NCBI RefSeq assembly: GCF_003094615.1
Contig: NZ_QDKO01000024.1
Span: 88,472 to 152,471, forward strand
Source: Caulobacter radicis
GTDB lineage: Bacteria; Pseudomonadota; Alphaproteobacteria; Caulobacterales; Caulobacteraceae
Length of the DNA: 64,000 nt
Reading direction: 5' to 3'
Every line of letters starts with the position of its first letter. Positions within the stretch are counted from its first letter, which is position 1. Under the pieces are notes generated by a model. The model was not told where the DNA came from. It made no database searches and was given only the letters and a program-made list of their open reading frames with translations. Shown piece by piece: positions 54,855 through 64,000 of this stretch. The translations under genes and the position numbers were made by a program.

Positions 54855-56564
54855 ATGGCCCGCATCCTGATCACCTCGGCCCTGCCGTACATCAACGGCA
54901 TCAAGCACCTGGGCAACCTCGCGGGCTCGATGCTGCCGGCCGACGTCTATGCGCGCTTCCAGCGGGCCCGGGGCCACGACACCCTCTACATCTGCGCCAC
55001 GGACGAGCATGGCACCCCGGCCGAGCTGGCCGCCGCCGCCGCCGGCCAGGATGTCGCCACCTACTGTGAAGAGCAGCACGTGCTGCAGCACGACGTCGGC
55101 CGCGCCTTCGGCCTGTCGTGGGACCACTTCGGCCGCTCGTCCTCGCCGCAGAACCATCGCCTGACCCAGCACTTCGCCGAGGTGCTGGAAGCGCAAGGGC
55201 TGATCGAGGAGCGGGTCGACCAGATGGTCTACTCGATCGACGACCGCCGCTTCCTGCCCGACCGCTACATCGAGGGCACCTGCCCGCACTGCGGCTTCGA
55301 GAAGGCCCGCGGCGACCAGTGCGACAACTGCGGCAACCTCCTGGATCCGACCGACCTGAAGGACCCGTACTCGGTGATCTCGGGCTCGCGGAACCTCGAG
55401 GTGCGCGACACCAAGCACCTCTACCTGCTCCAGACCAAGATGGCCGACCGGATCCGCGCCTGGGTCGACAGCCATCCCGACTGGCCCACCCTGGCCAAGT
55501 CTATCGCCTACAAGCACCTGGACGAGGGCCTGATCGACCGCGGCATCACCCGCGACCTGGCCTGGGGCGTGCCGGTGACCAAGGACGGCCTGCCGCGTCC
55601 GGGCATGGAAGAGAAGGTCTTCTACGTCTGGTTCGACGCCCCGATCGAATACATCGCCGCCACCCAGGAATGGGCCGAGGCCGCGCCGGATCGTGACTGG
55701 CGCTCGTGGTGGCGCACCGACGCCGGCGCCGACGACGTCCGCTACGTCCAGTTCATGGGCAAGGACAACGTGGCGTTCCACACCGTCAGCTTCCCCGCGA
55801 CCATCCTCGGTTCGGAAGAGCCGTGGAAGAGCGTCGACATGCTCAAGGCCTTCAACTGGCTGAACTGGTACGGCGGCAAGTTCTCGACCAGCTCCAAGCG
55901 CGGCGTCTTCATGGACGCGGCGCTCGACATCCTGCCGCCCGACCTGTGGCGCTGGTACCTGACCTCGAACTCGCCGGAAGGCAGCGACACGGCCTTCACC
56001 TGGGAGCAATTCGCCAGCGCCGTGAACCGCGACCTGGCCGACGTGCTGGGCAACTTCGTCAACCGCATCCTGAAGTTCACCGAGAGCAAGTTCGACGGCG
56101 TCGTGCCGGAGGGCGGCGAGATCGGTCCGCTGGAGAAGAAGCTCTACGCCGACGTCGCCGAGCGCCTGGCCGACCTCGCCGAGCAGATGGACGCCATCGA
56201 GATCCGCAAGAGCGCCCAGGCGCTGCGGGCCCTTTGGGTGGTCGGCAACGAGTACCTGCAGGAAGCCGCCCCCTGGACGGCGATCAAGACCGACCGCGAC
56301 CGCGCCGCGGTGATCGTGCGCACGGCCCTGAACCTGGCGGCGCTCTACGCCCGCATTTCGGCCCCGTTCATCCCGTTCGCCGCCGAGAAGATCGGCGAGG
56401 CCTTCGGCCAGGCCTGGCCGCCCGCGTGGCCCTCGTCCGACGTCGCCGCCGAACTGTCGACCGTCCCGGCCGGCCAGACGGTGCGTGCGCCGGAAGTGCT
56501 GTTCAAGAAGATCGACGACGACATGATCGCCGAATGGGCCGCCCGCTTCGGCGGGGCGGAGTAA
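54855..56564 (+). CDS. metG: Methionyl-tRNA synthetase
   Basis: The 569-residue enzyme charges tRNA with methionine. HLGN (in [13 protein letters not shown]) replaces HIGH. A zinc knuckle follows with four cysteines in [18 protein letters not shown]. The KMSKS loop reads KFSTS (in [14 protein letters not shown]), typical of the MetG1 group. The C-terminal anticodon-binding domain follows, with no extra tRNA-binding domain. ATG 54855 is chosen; the frame extends upstream by 36 codons without family similarity. Confidence 0.96.
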   Translation: MARILITSALPYINGIKHLGNLAGSMLPADVYARFQRARGHDTLYICATDEHGTPAELAAAAAGQDVATYCEEQHVLQHDVGRAFGLSWDHFGRSSSPQNHRLTQHFAEVLEAQGLIEERVDQMVYSIDDRRFLPDRYIEGTCPHCGFEKARGDQCDNCGNLLDPTDLKDPYSVISGSRNLEVRDTKHLYLLQTKMADRIRAWVDSHPDWPTLAKSIAYKHLDEGLIDRGITRDLAWGVPVTKDGLPRPGMEEKVFYVWFDAPIEYIAATQEWAEAAPDRDWRSWWRTDAGADDVRYVQFMGKDNVAFHTVSFPATILGSEEPWKSVDMLKAFNWLNWYGGKFSTSSKRGVFMDAALDILPPDLWRWYLTSNSPEGSDTAFTWEQFASAVNRDLADVLGNFVNRILKFTESKFDGVVPEGGEIGPLEKKLYADVAERLADLAEQMDAIEIRKSAQALRALWVVGNEYLQEAAPWTAIKTDRDRAAVIVRTALNLAALYARISAPFIPFAAEKIGEAFGQAWPPAWPSSDVAAELSTVPAGQTVRAPEVLFKKIDDDMIAEWAARFGGAE

Positions 56565-56569
56565 AAGAT

Positions 56570-56703
56570 CCTCCCCCTTCAGGGGGAGGTGGCCCGGAGG
56601 GCCGGAGGGGGAAGTTCCCGCGGAAACTGGTGAAGTCGTAGGCGTGGGAGGTTACATCCCCCTCCGTCGGCTTCGCCGACACCTCCCCCTTCAGGGGAGG
56701 ATC
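56570..56703. repeat. R3 inverted repeat pair after metG
   Basis: CCTCCCCCTTCAGGGGGAGG (56570 on) faces ACACCTCCCCCTTCAGGGGA (ending about 56698). It matches the R3 pair inside the helicase gene most closely, including GTGGCCCGGAGGGCCGGAGG. It lies between metG and the MFS gene on the same strand. Confidence 0.85.
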
Positions 56704-56747
56704 TGAAACCGCTTCCCCTTCACCGCACGTCGCTCTACGAGCGGGCC

Positions 56748-57914
56748 ATGCCGCTCGTCGCCCGTCTCAGCCTGTTCTACGTGGCCATCTATCTGGTCAT
56801 CGGGGTGAGCCTGCCATACGTGGCCACCTTCCTGCGGGCGAGGGGGCTTTCGGGGGCCGAGATCGGCGCGGTGCTGGCCGCGCCGCTGCTGCTCAAGCCC
56901 TTCACGGGCGCCGCGCTCGCCGTCTGGGCCGACGGCTTCAGGCTGCGCCGCTCGCCGATGATCCTGCTGGCGGTCGGCGCTGCCTGCGCCTACCTCGCCA
57001 TGCTGGTCGCCCCCGGCTTCTGGGGCCTGCTGGTCTGCTGGCTGCTTGGCGCGACCCTGTTCTCGACCATCTCGCCGCTGATCGACGTCGTCACCCTGCG
57101 CCGCGCGCGGCTGGAGGGCTTCAACTACGGCCTGCCGCGCGGCTCCGGCTCCAGCGCCTTCATCGCCGCCAACCTGGCCATGGGAGTCGTGCTGACCTTC
57201 ATCGGCGCCGAGGTCATCGTCGTCTGGATCACGGTGGCCGCCCTGCTGACGGCCTTCGCCGCCTTCGCCCTCGTGCCGGCCGAGCGGGTGCACGAGGAGG
57301 GCGAGGCGCCGGCCAAGCGCGACCGCTGGAAGGGCCTGGGCAGCCTGCTGACCGATCGGGTGTTCGTGCTGGCGGTGGTCACCGCCGGCCTGATCCAGGG
57401 GGCGCACGGCTTCTATTACAGCTTCTCGACCATCCTCTGGCGCAGGCAGGAGATCCCCGAGCCGATGATCGGCGTGCTGTGGGGCGTCGGCGTCGCCGCC
57501 GAGGTGGGGTTCATGTGGTTCCTGGAGCCCTGGCGACGCCGCGTCGGGCCGGGGCGCCTGCTGGCCATGGGCGCGGGCGCGGCGGTGATCCGCTGGACCG
57601 CCTACGCCTTCGCCCCGCCGCTGTGGGCGCTGTTCCCGCTACAGGCGCTGCACGCCTTCACCTTCGCGGCCAGTTTCCTGGCCTCGCTGCAACTGATCGA
57701 GCGCCTGACGCCGCCCAAGAGCGCCTCGGCCGCCCAGGCCCTGAACTCGGCCGTGTCGCAGGGCTTCACGCTTGGCCTGGCGACCCTGGCCTCGGGCCCG
57801 CTGTTCGACGCCCTGGGCGTGAAGGGCTACTGGGCGATGGCGGCTCTGGGGGCGGCGGGGCTTTGCGGCGCGCTGGTGCTGGGGCGCAGCGCGCGGGTCA
57901 AGGCGGGGGCTTAA
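56748..57914 (+). CDS. MFS transporter, LacY/HCAT-like
   Basis: This 388-residue transporter has about 12 membrane segments. The LKPFTGAALAVWADGFRLRR loop after the second segment and PLIDVVTLRRARLEGFNYGLPRGSGS are typical of the LacY-like (MFS_1_like/phenylpropionate permease) group. It is likely a proton-linked importer of a sugar or aromatic acid. It is separated from metG by a repeat and followed by R6, so it seems to stand alone. Confidence 0.82.
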   Translation: MPLVARLSLFYVAIYLVIGVSLPYVATFLRARGLSGAEIGAVLAAPLLLKPFTGAALAVWADGFRLRRSPMILLAVGAACAYLAMLVAPGFWGLLVCWLLGATLFSTISPLIDVVTLRRARLEGFNYGLPRGSGSSAFIAANLAMGVVLTFIGAEVIVVWITVAALLTAFAAFALVPAERVHEEGEAPAKRDRWKGLGSLLTDRVFVLAVVTAGLIQGAHGFYYSFSTILWRRQEIPEPMIGVLWGVGVAAEVGFMWFLEPWRRRVGPGRLLAMGAGAAVIRWTAYAFAPPLWALFPLQALHAFTFAASFLASLQLIERLTPPKSASAAQALNSAVSQGFTLGLATLASGPLFDALGVKGYWAMAALGAAGLCGALVLGRSARVKAGA

Positions 57915-57919
57915 TCGCT

Positions 57920-58047
57920 CTCCCTCCCCCTTGATGGGGGATGGCTGGGGTGGGGGTGATGCTGCGTTCGATGTTGCACCGCCGCCAATTCAGCAGGTCA
58001 CCCCCATCCCCGACCCTTCCCCCATCAAGAGGGAAGGGCGAAGGGGG
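57920..58047. repeat. R6 inverted repeat pair at the cysNC 3' end
   Basis: Arm 57920-57959 (CTCCCTCCCCCTTGATGGGG ...) faces 57999-58047 (CACCCCCATCCCC ... CCCATCAAGAGGGAAGG). The right arm ends two bases before the cysNC stop. It lies between the convergent MFS and cysNC genes and probably terminates one or both transcripts. Confidence 0.8.
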
Positions 58048-58048
58048 T

Positions 58049-59956
58049 TCAGATCTCGTACGAGATCTCTTCGCCTTCCAGCCACTCGACGATCCGCTCG
58101 GCGGCGGCCACCGGGTCGACCTTGGTGGTGTCGATGACCAGTTCGGCCGCCTCGGGCGCCTCGTAGGGGCTGTCGATGCCGGTGAAGTTCTTCAACTGGC
58201 CCGCGCGGGCCTTCTTGTAGAGACCCTTGACGTCGCGGCTCTCGGCCACGGCCAGCGGGGTGTCGACGAACACCTCGACGAACTCGCCCTCGTTCAGGAT
58301 CTCGCGGGCCAGGCGTCGCTCGGCCCGGTAGGGCGAGATGAAGGCGGTCAGCACGATCAGGCCGGCGTCGACCATCAGCTTGGCCACTTCGGCCACGCGG
58401 CGGATGTTCTCGACGCGGTCCTCCTCGGTGAAGCCGAGGTCCTTGTTGAGGCCGTGGCGCACGTTGTCGCCGTCCAGCAGGTAGGTGTGGCGGCCCAGCG
58501 CGTGCAGGCGCTTTTCGACCAGGTTGGCGATGGTCGACTTGCCCGCGCCCGACAGGCCCGTCAGCCACACCACCCGGCCGCGCTGGCTCTTGAGCGCCGC
58601 GCGCGAGGCCTTTGAGACGTCGGTGTGCTGCCAGTGGATGTTGTCGGCCCGGCGCAGGGCGAAGTTCAGCAGGCCCGCGCCGACGGTGCGGTTGCTGATC
58701 CGGTCGATCAGGATGAAGCCGCCCAGGTCTCGGTTGTCGGCATAGGCCTCGAACGGGATCGCCTGGTCGAGCGAGATGTTGACGTGGGCGATCTCGTTGA
58801 GCTCCAGCCGCTTGGCGGCCGTGTGCTCCAGCGTGTTGACGTTCACCCGGTGCTTGATCTCGGTGACGCTGGCGCCGACGAGGCGCGCGCCGATCTTCAG
58901 CAGGTAGGAGCGGCCCGGCGGCAGGGGCTCGTCGTCCATCCACACCAGGGTGGCCTCGAACTGTCCGGCGACCGCCGAGGGGCTGTCGGCGGCGACCAGC
59001 ACGTCGCCGCGGGAAACGTCGACTTCATCGGTCAGCGTGATGGTCACCGACTGGCCGGCCACGGCGCGGTCGAGGTCGCCCGGCAGGGTGACGATGCGCG
59101 ACACCCGGCTCTCGCGGCCCGAGGGCAGCACCTTGACCCGGTCGCCCGGCTTGACCACGCCCGAGGCCACCTGGCCCGAGAAGCCGCGGAAGTCGAGATT
59201 GGGGCGGTTTACCCACTGCACCGGTATGCGGAACGGCTGGGCCTGCAGGCTGTCCTCGACCTCGACGCTCTCCAGCCAGTCCATCAGGATCGGGCCGTCG
59301 AACCACGCCGTGTGCTCGCTGCGCACGGCGATGTTGTCGCCGCCCAGGCCCGAGATCGGGATCGGGGTGAACACCGACAGGCCGATCTTCTCGGCGAAGG
59401 CGCGGTAGTCGGCGACGATGGCGTCGAAGGTCGCCTGGTCCCAGCCGACCAGGTCCATCTTGTTGACCGCCAGCACCACGTTGCGGATACCGAGCAGGGA
59501 AACGAGGTAGGAGTGGCGGCGGGTCTGGGTCAGCACGCCCTTGCGGGCGTCGATCAGGATCACGGCCGCGTCGGCGGTCGAGGCGCCGGTGACCATGTTG
59601 CGCGTGTACTGTTCGTGGCCGGGGGTGTCGGCGACGATGAACTTGCGCTTGTCGGTCGAGAAGAACCGGTAGGCGACGTCGATGGTGATGCCCTGCTCGC
59701 GCTCGGCGGCCAGGCCGTCGACCAGCAAGGCGAAGTCGATCGCCCCGCCTTGCGTGCCAACGCGCTTGGAGTCGGCCTCGAGGGCGGCCATCTGGTCCTC
59801 GAAGATCATCTTGCTGTCGTAGAGCAGCCGGCCGATCAGGGTGGACTTGCCGTCGTCGACGCTGCCGCAGGTGATGAAGCGCAGCAGCGACTTGTTCTGG
59901 TGGGCCTCGAGATAGGCCTCGATGTCTTCGGCGATGAGGGCGGACTGGTGAGCCAT
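58049..59956 (-). CDS. cysNC: Bifunctional sulfate adenylyltransferase subunit 1/adenylylsulfate kinase
   Basis: The 635-residue fusion has an EF-Tu-like GTPase domain (GSVDDGKST near 33, [12 protein letters not shown]) that drives sulfate activation with CysD, beta-barrel domains, and an APS kinase domain from about residue 450 (P-loop GLSGAGKST). Together with CysD it makes PAPS from sulfate. Its ATG overlaps the cysD stop by one base (TGATG), giving a coupled cysD-cysNC operon. Confidence 0.95.
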   Translation of the reverse strand: MAHQSALIAEDIEAYLEAHQNKSLLRFITCGSVDDGKSTLIGRLLYDSKMIFEDQMAALEADSKRVGTQGGAIDFALLVDGLAAEREQGITIDVAYRFFSTDKRKFIVADTPGHEQYTRNMVTGASTADAAVILIDARKGVLTQTRRHSYLVSLLGIRNVVLAVNKMDLVGWDQATFDAIVADYRAFAEKIGLSVFTPIPISGLGGDNIAVRSEHTAWFDGPILMDWLESVEVEDSLQAQPFRIPVQWVNRPNLDFRGFSGQVASGVVKPGDRVKVLPSGRESRVSRIVTLPGDLDRAVAGQSVTITLTDEVDVSRGDVLVAADSPSAVAGQFEATLVWMDDEPLPPGRSYLLKIGARLVGASVTEIKHRVNVNTLEHTAAKRLELNEIAHVNISLDQAIPFEAYADNRDLGGFILIDRISNRTVGAGLLNFALRRADNIHWQHTDVSKASRAALKSQRGRVVWLTGLSGAGKSTIANLVEKRLHALGRHTYLLDGDNVRHGLNKDLGFTEEDRVENIRRVAEVAKLMVDAGLIVLTAFISPYRAERRLAREILNEGEFVEVFVDTPLAVAESRDVKGLYKKARAGQLKNFTGIDSPYEAPEAAELVIDTTKVDPVAAAERIVEWLEGEEISYEI

Positions 59957-60873
59957 CAGAAGTAGCCCTCCTGCTTCTTCTTCTCCATCGAGGCGGACTG
60001 GTCGTGGTCGATGACCCGCCCCTGGCGCTCGCTGGTGGTGGTCAGGAGCATCTCCTGGATGATCTCGGGCAGGGTCGAGGCGGTGCTCTCGACGGCCCCG
60101 GTCAGCGGGTAGCAGCCCAGGGTGCGGAAGCGCACGCTCTTGATCTGCGGCTCTTCGCCGTCACGCAGGCGGAAGCGCTCGTCGTCGACCATGATCAGCG
60201 CGCCGTCGCGCTCCACCACCGGCCGCGGGGCCGAGAAGTAGAGCGGCACGATCGGGATGTTCTCCAGATGGATGTATTGCCAGACGTCCAGCTCGGTCCA
60301 GTTGGAGATCGGGAAGACGCGCAAGGATTCGCCCGGGTGCTTGCGGGTGTTGTAGAGCTTCCACAGCTCGGGGCGCTGGTTCTTCGGGTCCCAGCGCTGC
60401 TCGGCCGAGCGGAAGCTGAACACGCGCTCCTTGGCGCGGCTCTTCTCCTCGTCGCGGCGGGCGCCGCCGAAGGCCGCGTCGAAGCCGTACTTGGCCAGGG
60501 CCTGCTTGAGGCCTTCGGTCTTCCAGAGGTCGGTGTGCAGGGCGCTGCCGTGGTCGAACGGGTTGATGCCGCGCGCCTCGGCCTCGGGGTTCTTGTGGAC
60601 CAGCAGGTCGAAGCCCAGCTGCTCGGCGATCTTGTCGCGCAGCTCGTACATCGCCTTGAACTTCCAGGTCGTGTCGACGTGCAGCAGCGGGAAGGGCGGC
60701 TTGGACGGATAGAACGCCTTGGCGGCCAGGTGCAGCATCACCGCGCTGTCCTTGCCGATGGAATACAGCATGACCGGGTTTTCGCACTCGGCCGCGACCT
60801 CGCGCATGATGTGGATGCTCTCGGCTTCCAGGCGCTGCAGATGGGTGAGGCGAGCGGGGGTGATCAGCGGCAT
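59956..60873 (-). CDS. cysD: Sulfate adenylyltransferase subunit 2
   Basis: The 305-residue protein has the PP-loop [36 protein letters not shown] near the start and the C-terminal [15 protein letters not shown], all typical of CysD. ATG 60873 is preferred because family members begin shortly before LTHL; a TTG at 60942 with GGAG nine bases upstream would add 23 residues and cannot be ruled out. The first gene of the cysD-cysNC operon. The leader on the minus strand (60950-61050) has GCTACAAA, a near match to the -10 box. Confidence 0.93.
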   Translation of the reverse strand: MPLITPARLTHLQRLEAESIHIMREVAAECENPVMLYSIGKDSAVMLHLAAKAFYPSKPPFPLLHVDTTWKFKAMYELRDKIAEQLGFDLLVHKNPEAEARGINPFDHGSALHTDLWKTEGLKQALAKYGFDAAFGGARRDEEKSRAKERVFSFRSAEQRWDPKNQRPELWKLYNTRKHPGESLRVFPISNWTELDVWQYIHLENIPIVPLYFSAPRPVVERDGALIMVDDERFRLRDGEEPQIKSVRFRTLGCYPLTGAVESTASTLPEIIQEMLLTTTSERQGRVIDHDQSASMEKKKQEGYF

Positions 60874-61151
60874 CGGCGGCTCGTAAGCGACGGCGGGCGC
60901 CTGGGGTGCAAGCTGGGTAAGGGCCAAGACGGTCGTCCGCAAACAGAAAAACTCCGCCGTCGCGCTGGGGGCGCTGGGCGGAAACCGGGGGAGCCTGCGA
61001 CCTAGGTCCCTGGGGCCTTTGTAGCAAGGCTCGGAAATCTAGAGGCGCTGTCAGCTTGTGTGGGCGCCGTTGCGTCAACATGACCAAAAGTTCATTCGAG
61101 CATGGCCATGGATTGCGGCATAACGGCGCTATCGGATCGACGGGTAAGCCG

Positions 61152-61358
61152 ATGTCATTCTTGTCAGAACTCCTCGCGGCGATCGTGCTGTGGCTGTCGG
61201 CCACGGCCCTGTGCCAGTTCGGCGTGGTGATCGAGGAAAAGATCATCAAGCCGAAGGTTGAACGCACCGTCGCGCGTTCGCCGCGCGAGGCCGCGCGCCT
61301 CGAAACCGCGCCCAAGATCATCTGCCCCGAGCAGGCCGCGCGCCTCGGCCGCGCCTGA
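61152..61358 (+). CDS. Small single-pass membrane protein, 68 residues
   Basis: ATG 61152 starts a protein with one hydrophobic segment (SFLSELLAAIVLWLSATALCQFG) and a basic, hydrophilic tail ending PEQAARLGRA. An in-frame ATG at 61080 would add a hydrophilic stretch of 24 residues. No family is recognised. It lies between divergent cysD and the tipN-like gene. Confidence 0.55.
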   Translation: MSFLSELLAAIVLWLSATALCQFGVVIEEKIIKPKVERTVARSPREAARLETAPKIICPEQAARLGRA

Positions 61359-61556
61359 TCCGTCCGCCCCGGGATCGTCGGGGCGACACCTCCCAGAATC
61401 GCGCAACACTCGGCCGGCTTTGGGGAAAACCGCGTCAACCGGCTATGCGCGGGCGCCTTTCGCGGCTAGGTTTACTCGCCTGCGCGATGAAGGGGCTTGC
61501 GCGCTGCGTCGCTGTGAGAGGCCCCCTCGTCGTTCGCCTTGGGACAGTGGCTGCGT

Positions 61557-64000
61557 ATGAAGCCTAAGAAGCGCCGACCGCTCGACTTTTCCACCCTGCC
61601 GGTGGAGACGCCCCGCGATGATGCGGCGCCTGCTTCTGGCCTGCCCGAGTCGGACCCGTCGATCTTCGCCGCCGCCGAGCCCGATCCCGACGCCCCGATC
61701 AGCGAGCCGGACAACGATCTCGACATCGCCGACCTGCCCGGGACGGGGTTCCTGGCCGCGCCGCCGCGCGGCGCCCGTCCGCCGTCCTATCAGCCGCCCG
61801 AGCCGCAAGCCGAGCCGGCGCCCGAACCGCTGACCTCGGCGATCGCGCCCGAACCCGCGCCCCAACCGGAACCGGAGCCCGAAGCGCCGCCGTCCGTCGA
61901 GCCCGTCGCCGATCCGGTCGAGCCGGTGCTGCGCGAGGATCGCTCGTCGGCGCGCCGCTCGTTCTTCCGCGGTTCGCCGCCGCCGGAGCCGGCCGCGCCT
62001 GAACCGGCCGCGCCGCCGGAACCCGAACCCGCGGCCGAGGCGCCGCCGCCCGCGCCCGAACCCATGCCTGAATTCGCCCCGCCGCCGGAACCGCGAGCGC
62101 GCCGCACGCGCACGGCCGAGCGCACGCCCGCCGACGACCTGTCGCCGCTGCCGACCTTCCTGACCGCGCCCGCCGCGGCCCAGCCGCCGGCTCCGCGTCC
62201 CGAGCCGGAACCGCCCGCCCGGTCGGAACCCGCCGCGCGTCCGCCCGCCGCCGAACGTCCCGTACACGCGCTGTCCGAGAAGGCCGAACGCAAGCCGATG
62301 CCGGGCGGCGTCTACTGGAGCATGGCCGTCTGCGTCGCCGCCCTGTGGGCCGTGGCGCCGGTGATGTTCGCCCTGGGCTACGGCCCGACCCTGCCGATGC
62401 CGGTGACCATGGCGGTGTTCGCCGCCCTGGCCGCCGGTCCCGCCGCCTTCATCCTCCTGGCCGCCTACATGCTGCGCCAGGCCCTGGGCGTGTCGGCCGA
62501 GCTGCGTCGCACGCGCCAGCTGACCGACCAGCTGCTCACGCCCGCCACCCTGGCCGCCGCCGGGGCGACCGGCGTGGTCGACGCCCTCAGCGGCCAGATC
62601 GACGCGGCCACCAGCGCCGCCGACGCCGCCCGCGAGCGCATCATCACCCTGCGCCAGGCCTTGGCTGAAGAGACCGCCCGCCTGGTCGAGGCCGCCGATT
62701 CGTCCAGCCGCATGGCCAAGCAGCTGGCCGAGGGCCTGGGCCATGAGCGCACCGCCATGCAGGCGCTGTCGGCCGCCCTCGACACCCAGTCGACCGGCGT
62801 GGTCGACGCCATCGGCAGTCAGGCCCGGATGGTCGCCGAGGCGTCCGACCTGGCCGAAACCCAGCTGCGCGAGGCCGAGGCCGCCCTGGCCGCCCGCGCC
62901 GCTGACCTAGCCGCCGCCGCCGCCGAAGCGTCCGACGCCGCCCGCATCGGGGCCGAGGACCTGTCGCGCCAGATCGCCCGCCTGGAGACCGCCGGCCAGG
63001 GCGTCGGCGACCAGATCGGCAATGTCGAGCGCAGCCTGGCGTCGCAGCGCGCGGCCCTGGTGACCGCCGCCCAGGCCCTGCGCGCCGACCAGGAGGACTT
63101 CTCCTCCGAGACCGAGACCCGCACCGCCCAGCTCACCGAGTTCGTGGCCTACACCCGCGTCGGCGCCTCCGAGCTCGGCGACATCGCCGCCATGGGCGCC
63201 GAGGTGCTGCGCGGCCTGATCGTCTCGTCCGGCGACCAGCTGCGCGAGATGGCCGAGGCCGCCCGCGCCGAGCGCGAGGCCCTGGCCGCCGAGACGCAAG
63301 CCGCCCTGGCCCGCCTGGAAGCCGCCGCCGCCGACCGCCGCGGCGACCTCGAGGGCGAGCTGACCCGCGCCATGAACGCCATCACCGACGCCGCCCAGCG
63401 GGCCGGGGAGGGTGTCGAGCTGCGCGTCGAGACCGCGCGGGGCCGCGTCGACCAATTGAACGAGATCGCCTTCTCGGCCGGCCAGAAGGCCGACGCCGTA
63501 TTCGAGTCGCGCATGCAGGAAGCCCGCGACCTGATCGAGAACGCCGCTCAGGTGGTCGAACAGGCCGGCGCCCGCACCGCCCAGAAGCTGGCCGAGAGCG
63601 TCGAGACCGCCCGCACCGCCATCGCCGAGATGGAGCGCCTGCTGGTCGAGGCCGGCCAGAGCAGCGCCGCCCTGCCGGGCGAGGCCCTGGCCCGCGCCGC
63701 CGAGGTCCGCGCCCAGATCGAGAAGGGCATCGACGACCTTCGCGCCGCCGCCCGCCGCACCGCCGAGGAGACGGCGGCCATCGACCAGGCCTTCCAGGAC
63801 CGCGTGCGCCGCAACTACGAGATGCTGAGCGAGGCGGTGACGCAGATGAACGCGGCCGCCGCCCAGACGCCGTCCTTCGCCGCGCCGAGCCGTGGCGCGG
63901 CGGCCCTGGTGCGTCCGCCCCAGTCGGCCCCGCAGCCCGCGCCTCAGGCCCCGCCGCCCCAGCAGCGCCAGGCGCCGCCGCCTCCGCCGCCGGTCCAGCC
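61557..64000 (+). CDS. tipN: Cell polarity marker TipN, C-terminus outside window
   Basis: The frame from ATG 61557 runs to the right edge with about 814 residues visible. It begins MKPKKRRPLDFSTLPVETPR. A Pro/Glu-rich N-terminus (to about 240) is followed by two membrane segments (about 250-305, VYWSMAVCVAALWAVAPVMF and AAGPAAFILLAAYM), then a long coiled coil and a Pro/Gln-rich tail. This order is that of C. crescentus TipN, which marks the new pole and guides flagellum placement and chromosome segregation. Its upstream neighbour cysNC also matches the C. crescentus order as I recall it. Confidence 0.88.
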   Translation, partial: MKPKKRRPLDFSTLPVETPRDDAAPASGLPESDPSIFAAAEPDPDAPISEPDNDLDIADLPGTGFLAAPPRGARPPSYQPPEPQAEPAPEPLTSAIAPEPAPQPEPEPEAPPSVEPVADPVEPVLREDRSSARRSFFRGSPPPEPAAPEPAAPPEPEPAAEAPPPAPEPMPEFAPPPEPRARRTRTAERTPADDLSPLPTFLTAPAAAQPPAPRPEPEPPARSEPAARPPAAERPVHALSEKAERKPMPGGVYWSMAVCVAALWAVAPVMFALGYGPTLPMPVTMAVFAALAAGPAAFILLAAYMLRQALGVSAELRRTRQLTDQLLTPATLAAAGATGVVDALSGQIDAATSAADAARERIITLRQALAEETARLVEAADSSSRMAKQLAEGLGHERTAMQALSAALDTQSTGVVDAIGSQARMVAEASDLAETQLREAEAALAARAADLAAAAAEASDAARIGAEDLSRQIARLETAGQGVGDQIGNVERSLASQRAALVTAAQALRADQEDFSSETETRTAQLTEFVAYTRVGASELGDIAAMGAEVLRGLIVSSGDQLREMAEAARAEREALAAETQAALARLEAAAADRRGDLEGELTRAMNAITDAAQRAGEGVELRVETARGRVDQLNEIAFSAGQKADAVFESRMQEARDLIENAAQVVEQAGARTAQKLAESVETARTAIAEMERLLVEAGQSSAALPGEALARAAEVRAQIEKGIDDLRAAARRTAEETAAIDQAFQDRVRRNYEMLSEAVTQMNAAAAQTPSFAAPSRGAAALVRPPQSAPQPAPQAPPPQQRQAPPPPPPVQ

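Noticed and set aside
60950..61050. Riboswitch before cysD
   Set aside because: The leader has stems but none matched a SAM riboswitch core that I could recognise.

Overview
The window is very GC-rich, densely coded DNA from an alphaproteobacterium that is almost certainly a Caulobacter. It encodes two polarity proteins typical of that lineage, a PodJ-like protein (27692-30691) and a TipN-like protein (61557 to the right edge). It also has a complete Entner-Doudoroff (ED) operon, TonB receptors of the Xanthomonas/Caulobacter type, many TTG starts, and a GCTANAWC-type -10 box with GANTC (CcrM) sites before podJ. I found no rRNA, tRNA, CRISPR array, IS transposase, integrase or phage structural gene. 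This looks like chromosomal backbone with small accessory patches.

Layout. 1-4203: partial MFS exporter (-) divergent from a TetR regulator, a transglutaminase-like protein, a 50-residue ORF and a GNAT acetyltransferase, separated by palindromic repeats. 4414-10674: zwf-pgl-edd-glk followed by a LacI-type regulator; palindromic operators lie before zwf and before the regulator. 10920-20288: small ORF, large TonB receptor, tryptophan-halogenase-like flavoenzyme, GH3 beta-glucosidase, pyruvate kinase. A second, related operator class lies before the receptor (in tandem) and before the glucosidase, and an ED-type operator candidate lies upstream of pyk. This stretch reads as a carbohydrate uptake and ED-glycolysis regulon.

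20418-27489: Crp/Fnr regulator, FMN-binding stress protein, small SHOCT membrane protein, an acyl-CoA dehydrogenase/DsbA-like/acyl-CoA dehydrogenase cluster, an MprF-like DUF2156 membrane protein and a small membrane protein. 27692-35112: podJ with a readable cell-cycle promoter region, a DUF3429 protein, a lipoprotein, and the pdeM plus DEXH-helicase repair pair, whose helicase gene carries an in-frame palindromic repeat. 35243-46118: M28 peptidase, DinG-like helicase, small secreted protein, XRE and MarR regulators, an M19-like dipeptidase lacking its HxD motif, a lipoprotein esterase, a VanZ-like protein and an M1 aminopeptidase. 46385-54681: coq7-dsbB-yqaA operon, a heme-type TonB receptor divergent from DUF4198 and EF-hand secreted proteins, and a GH16/polysaccharide deacetylase pair. 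54855-64000: metG, MFS transporter, cysD-cysNC, a small membrane protein and tipN.

A recurring theme is at least six families of palindromic, REP-like repeats, usually as facing pairs between genes; one pair is nested inside another and one lies inside a coding sequence. Long antisense reading frames are common because of the GC-rich codon use and were not annotated.
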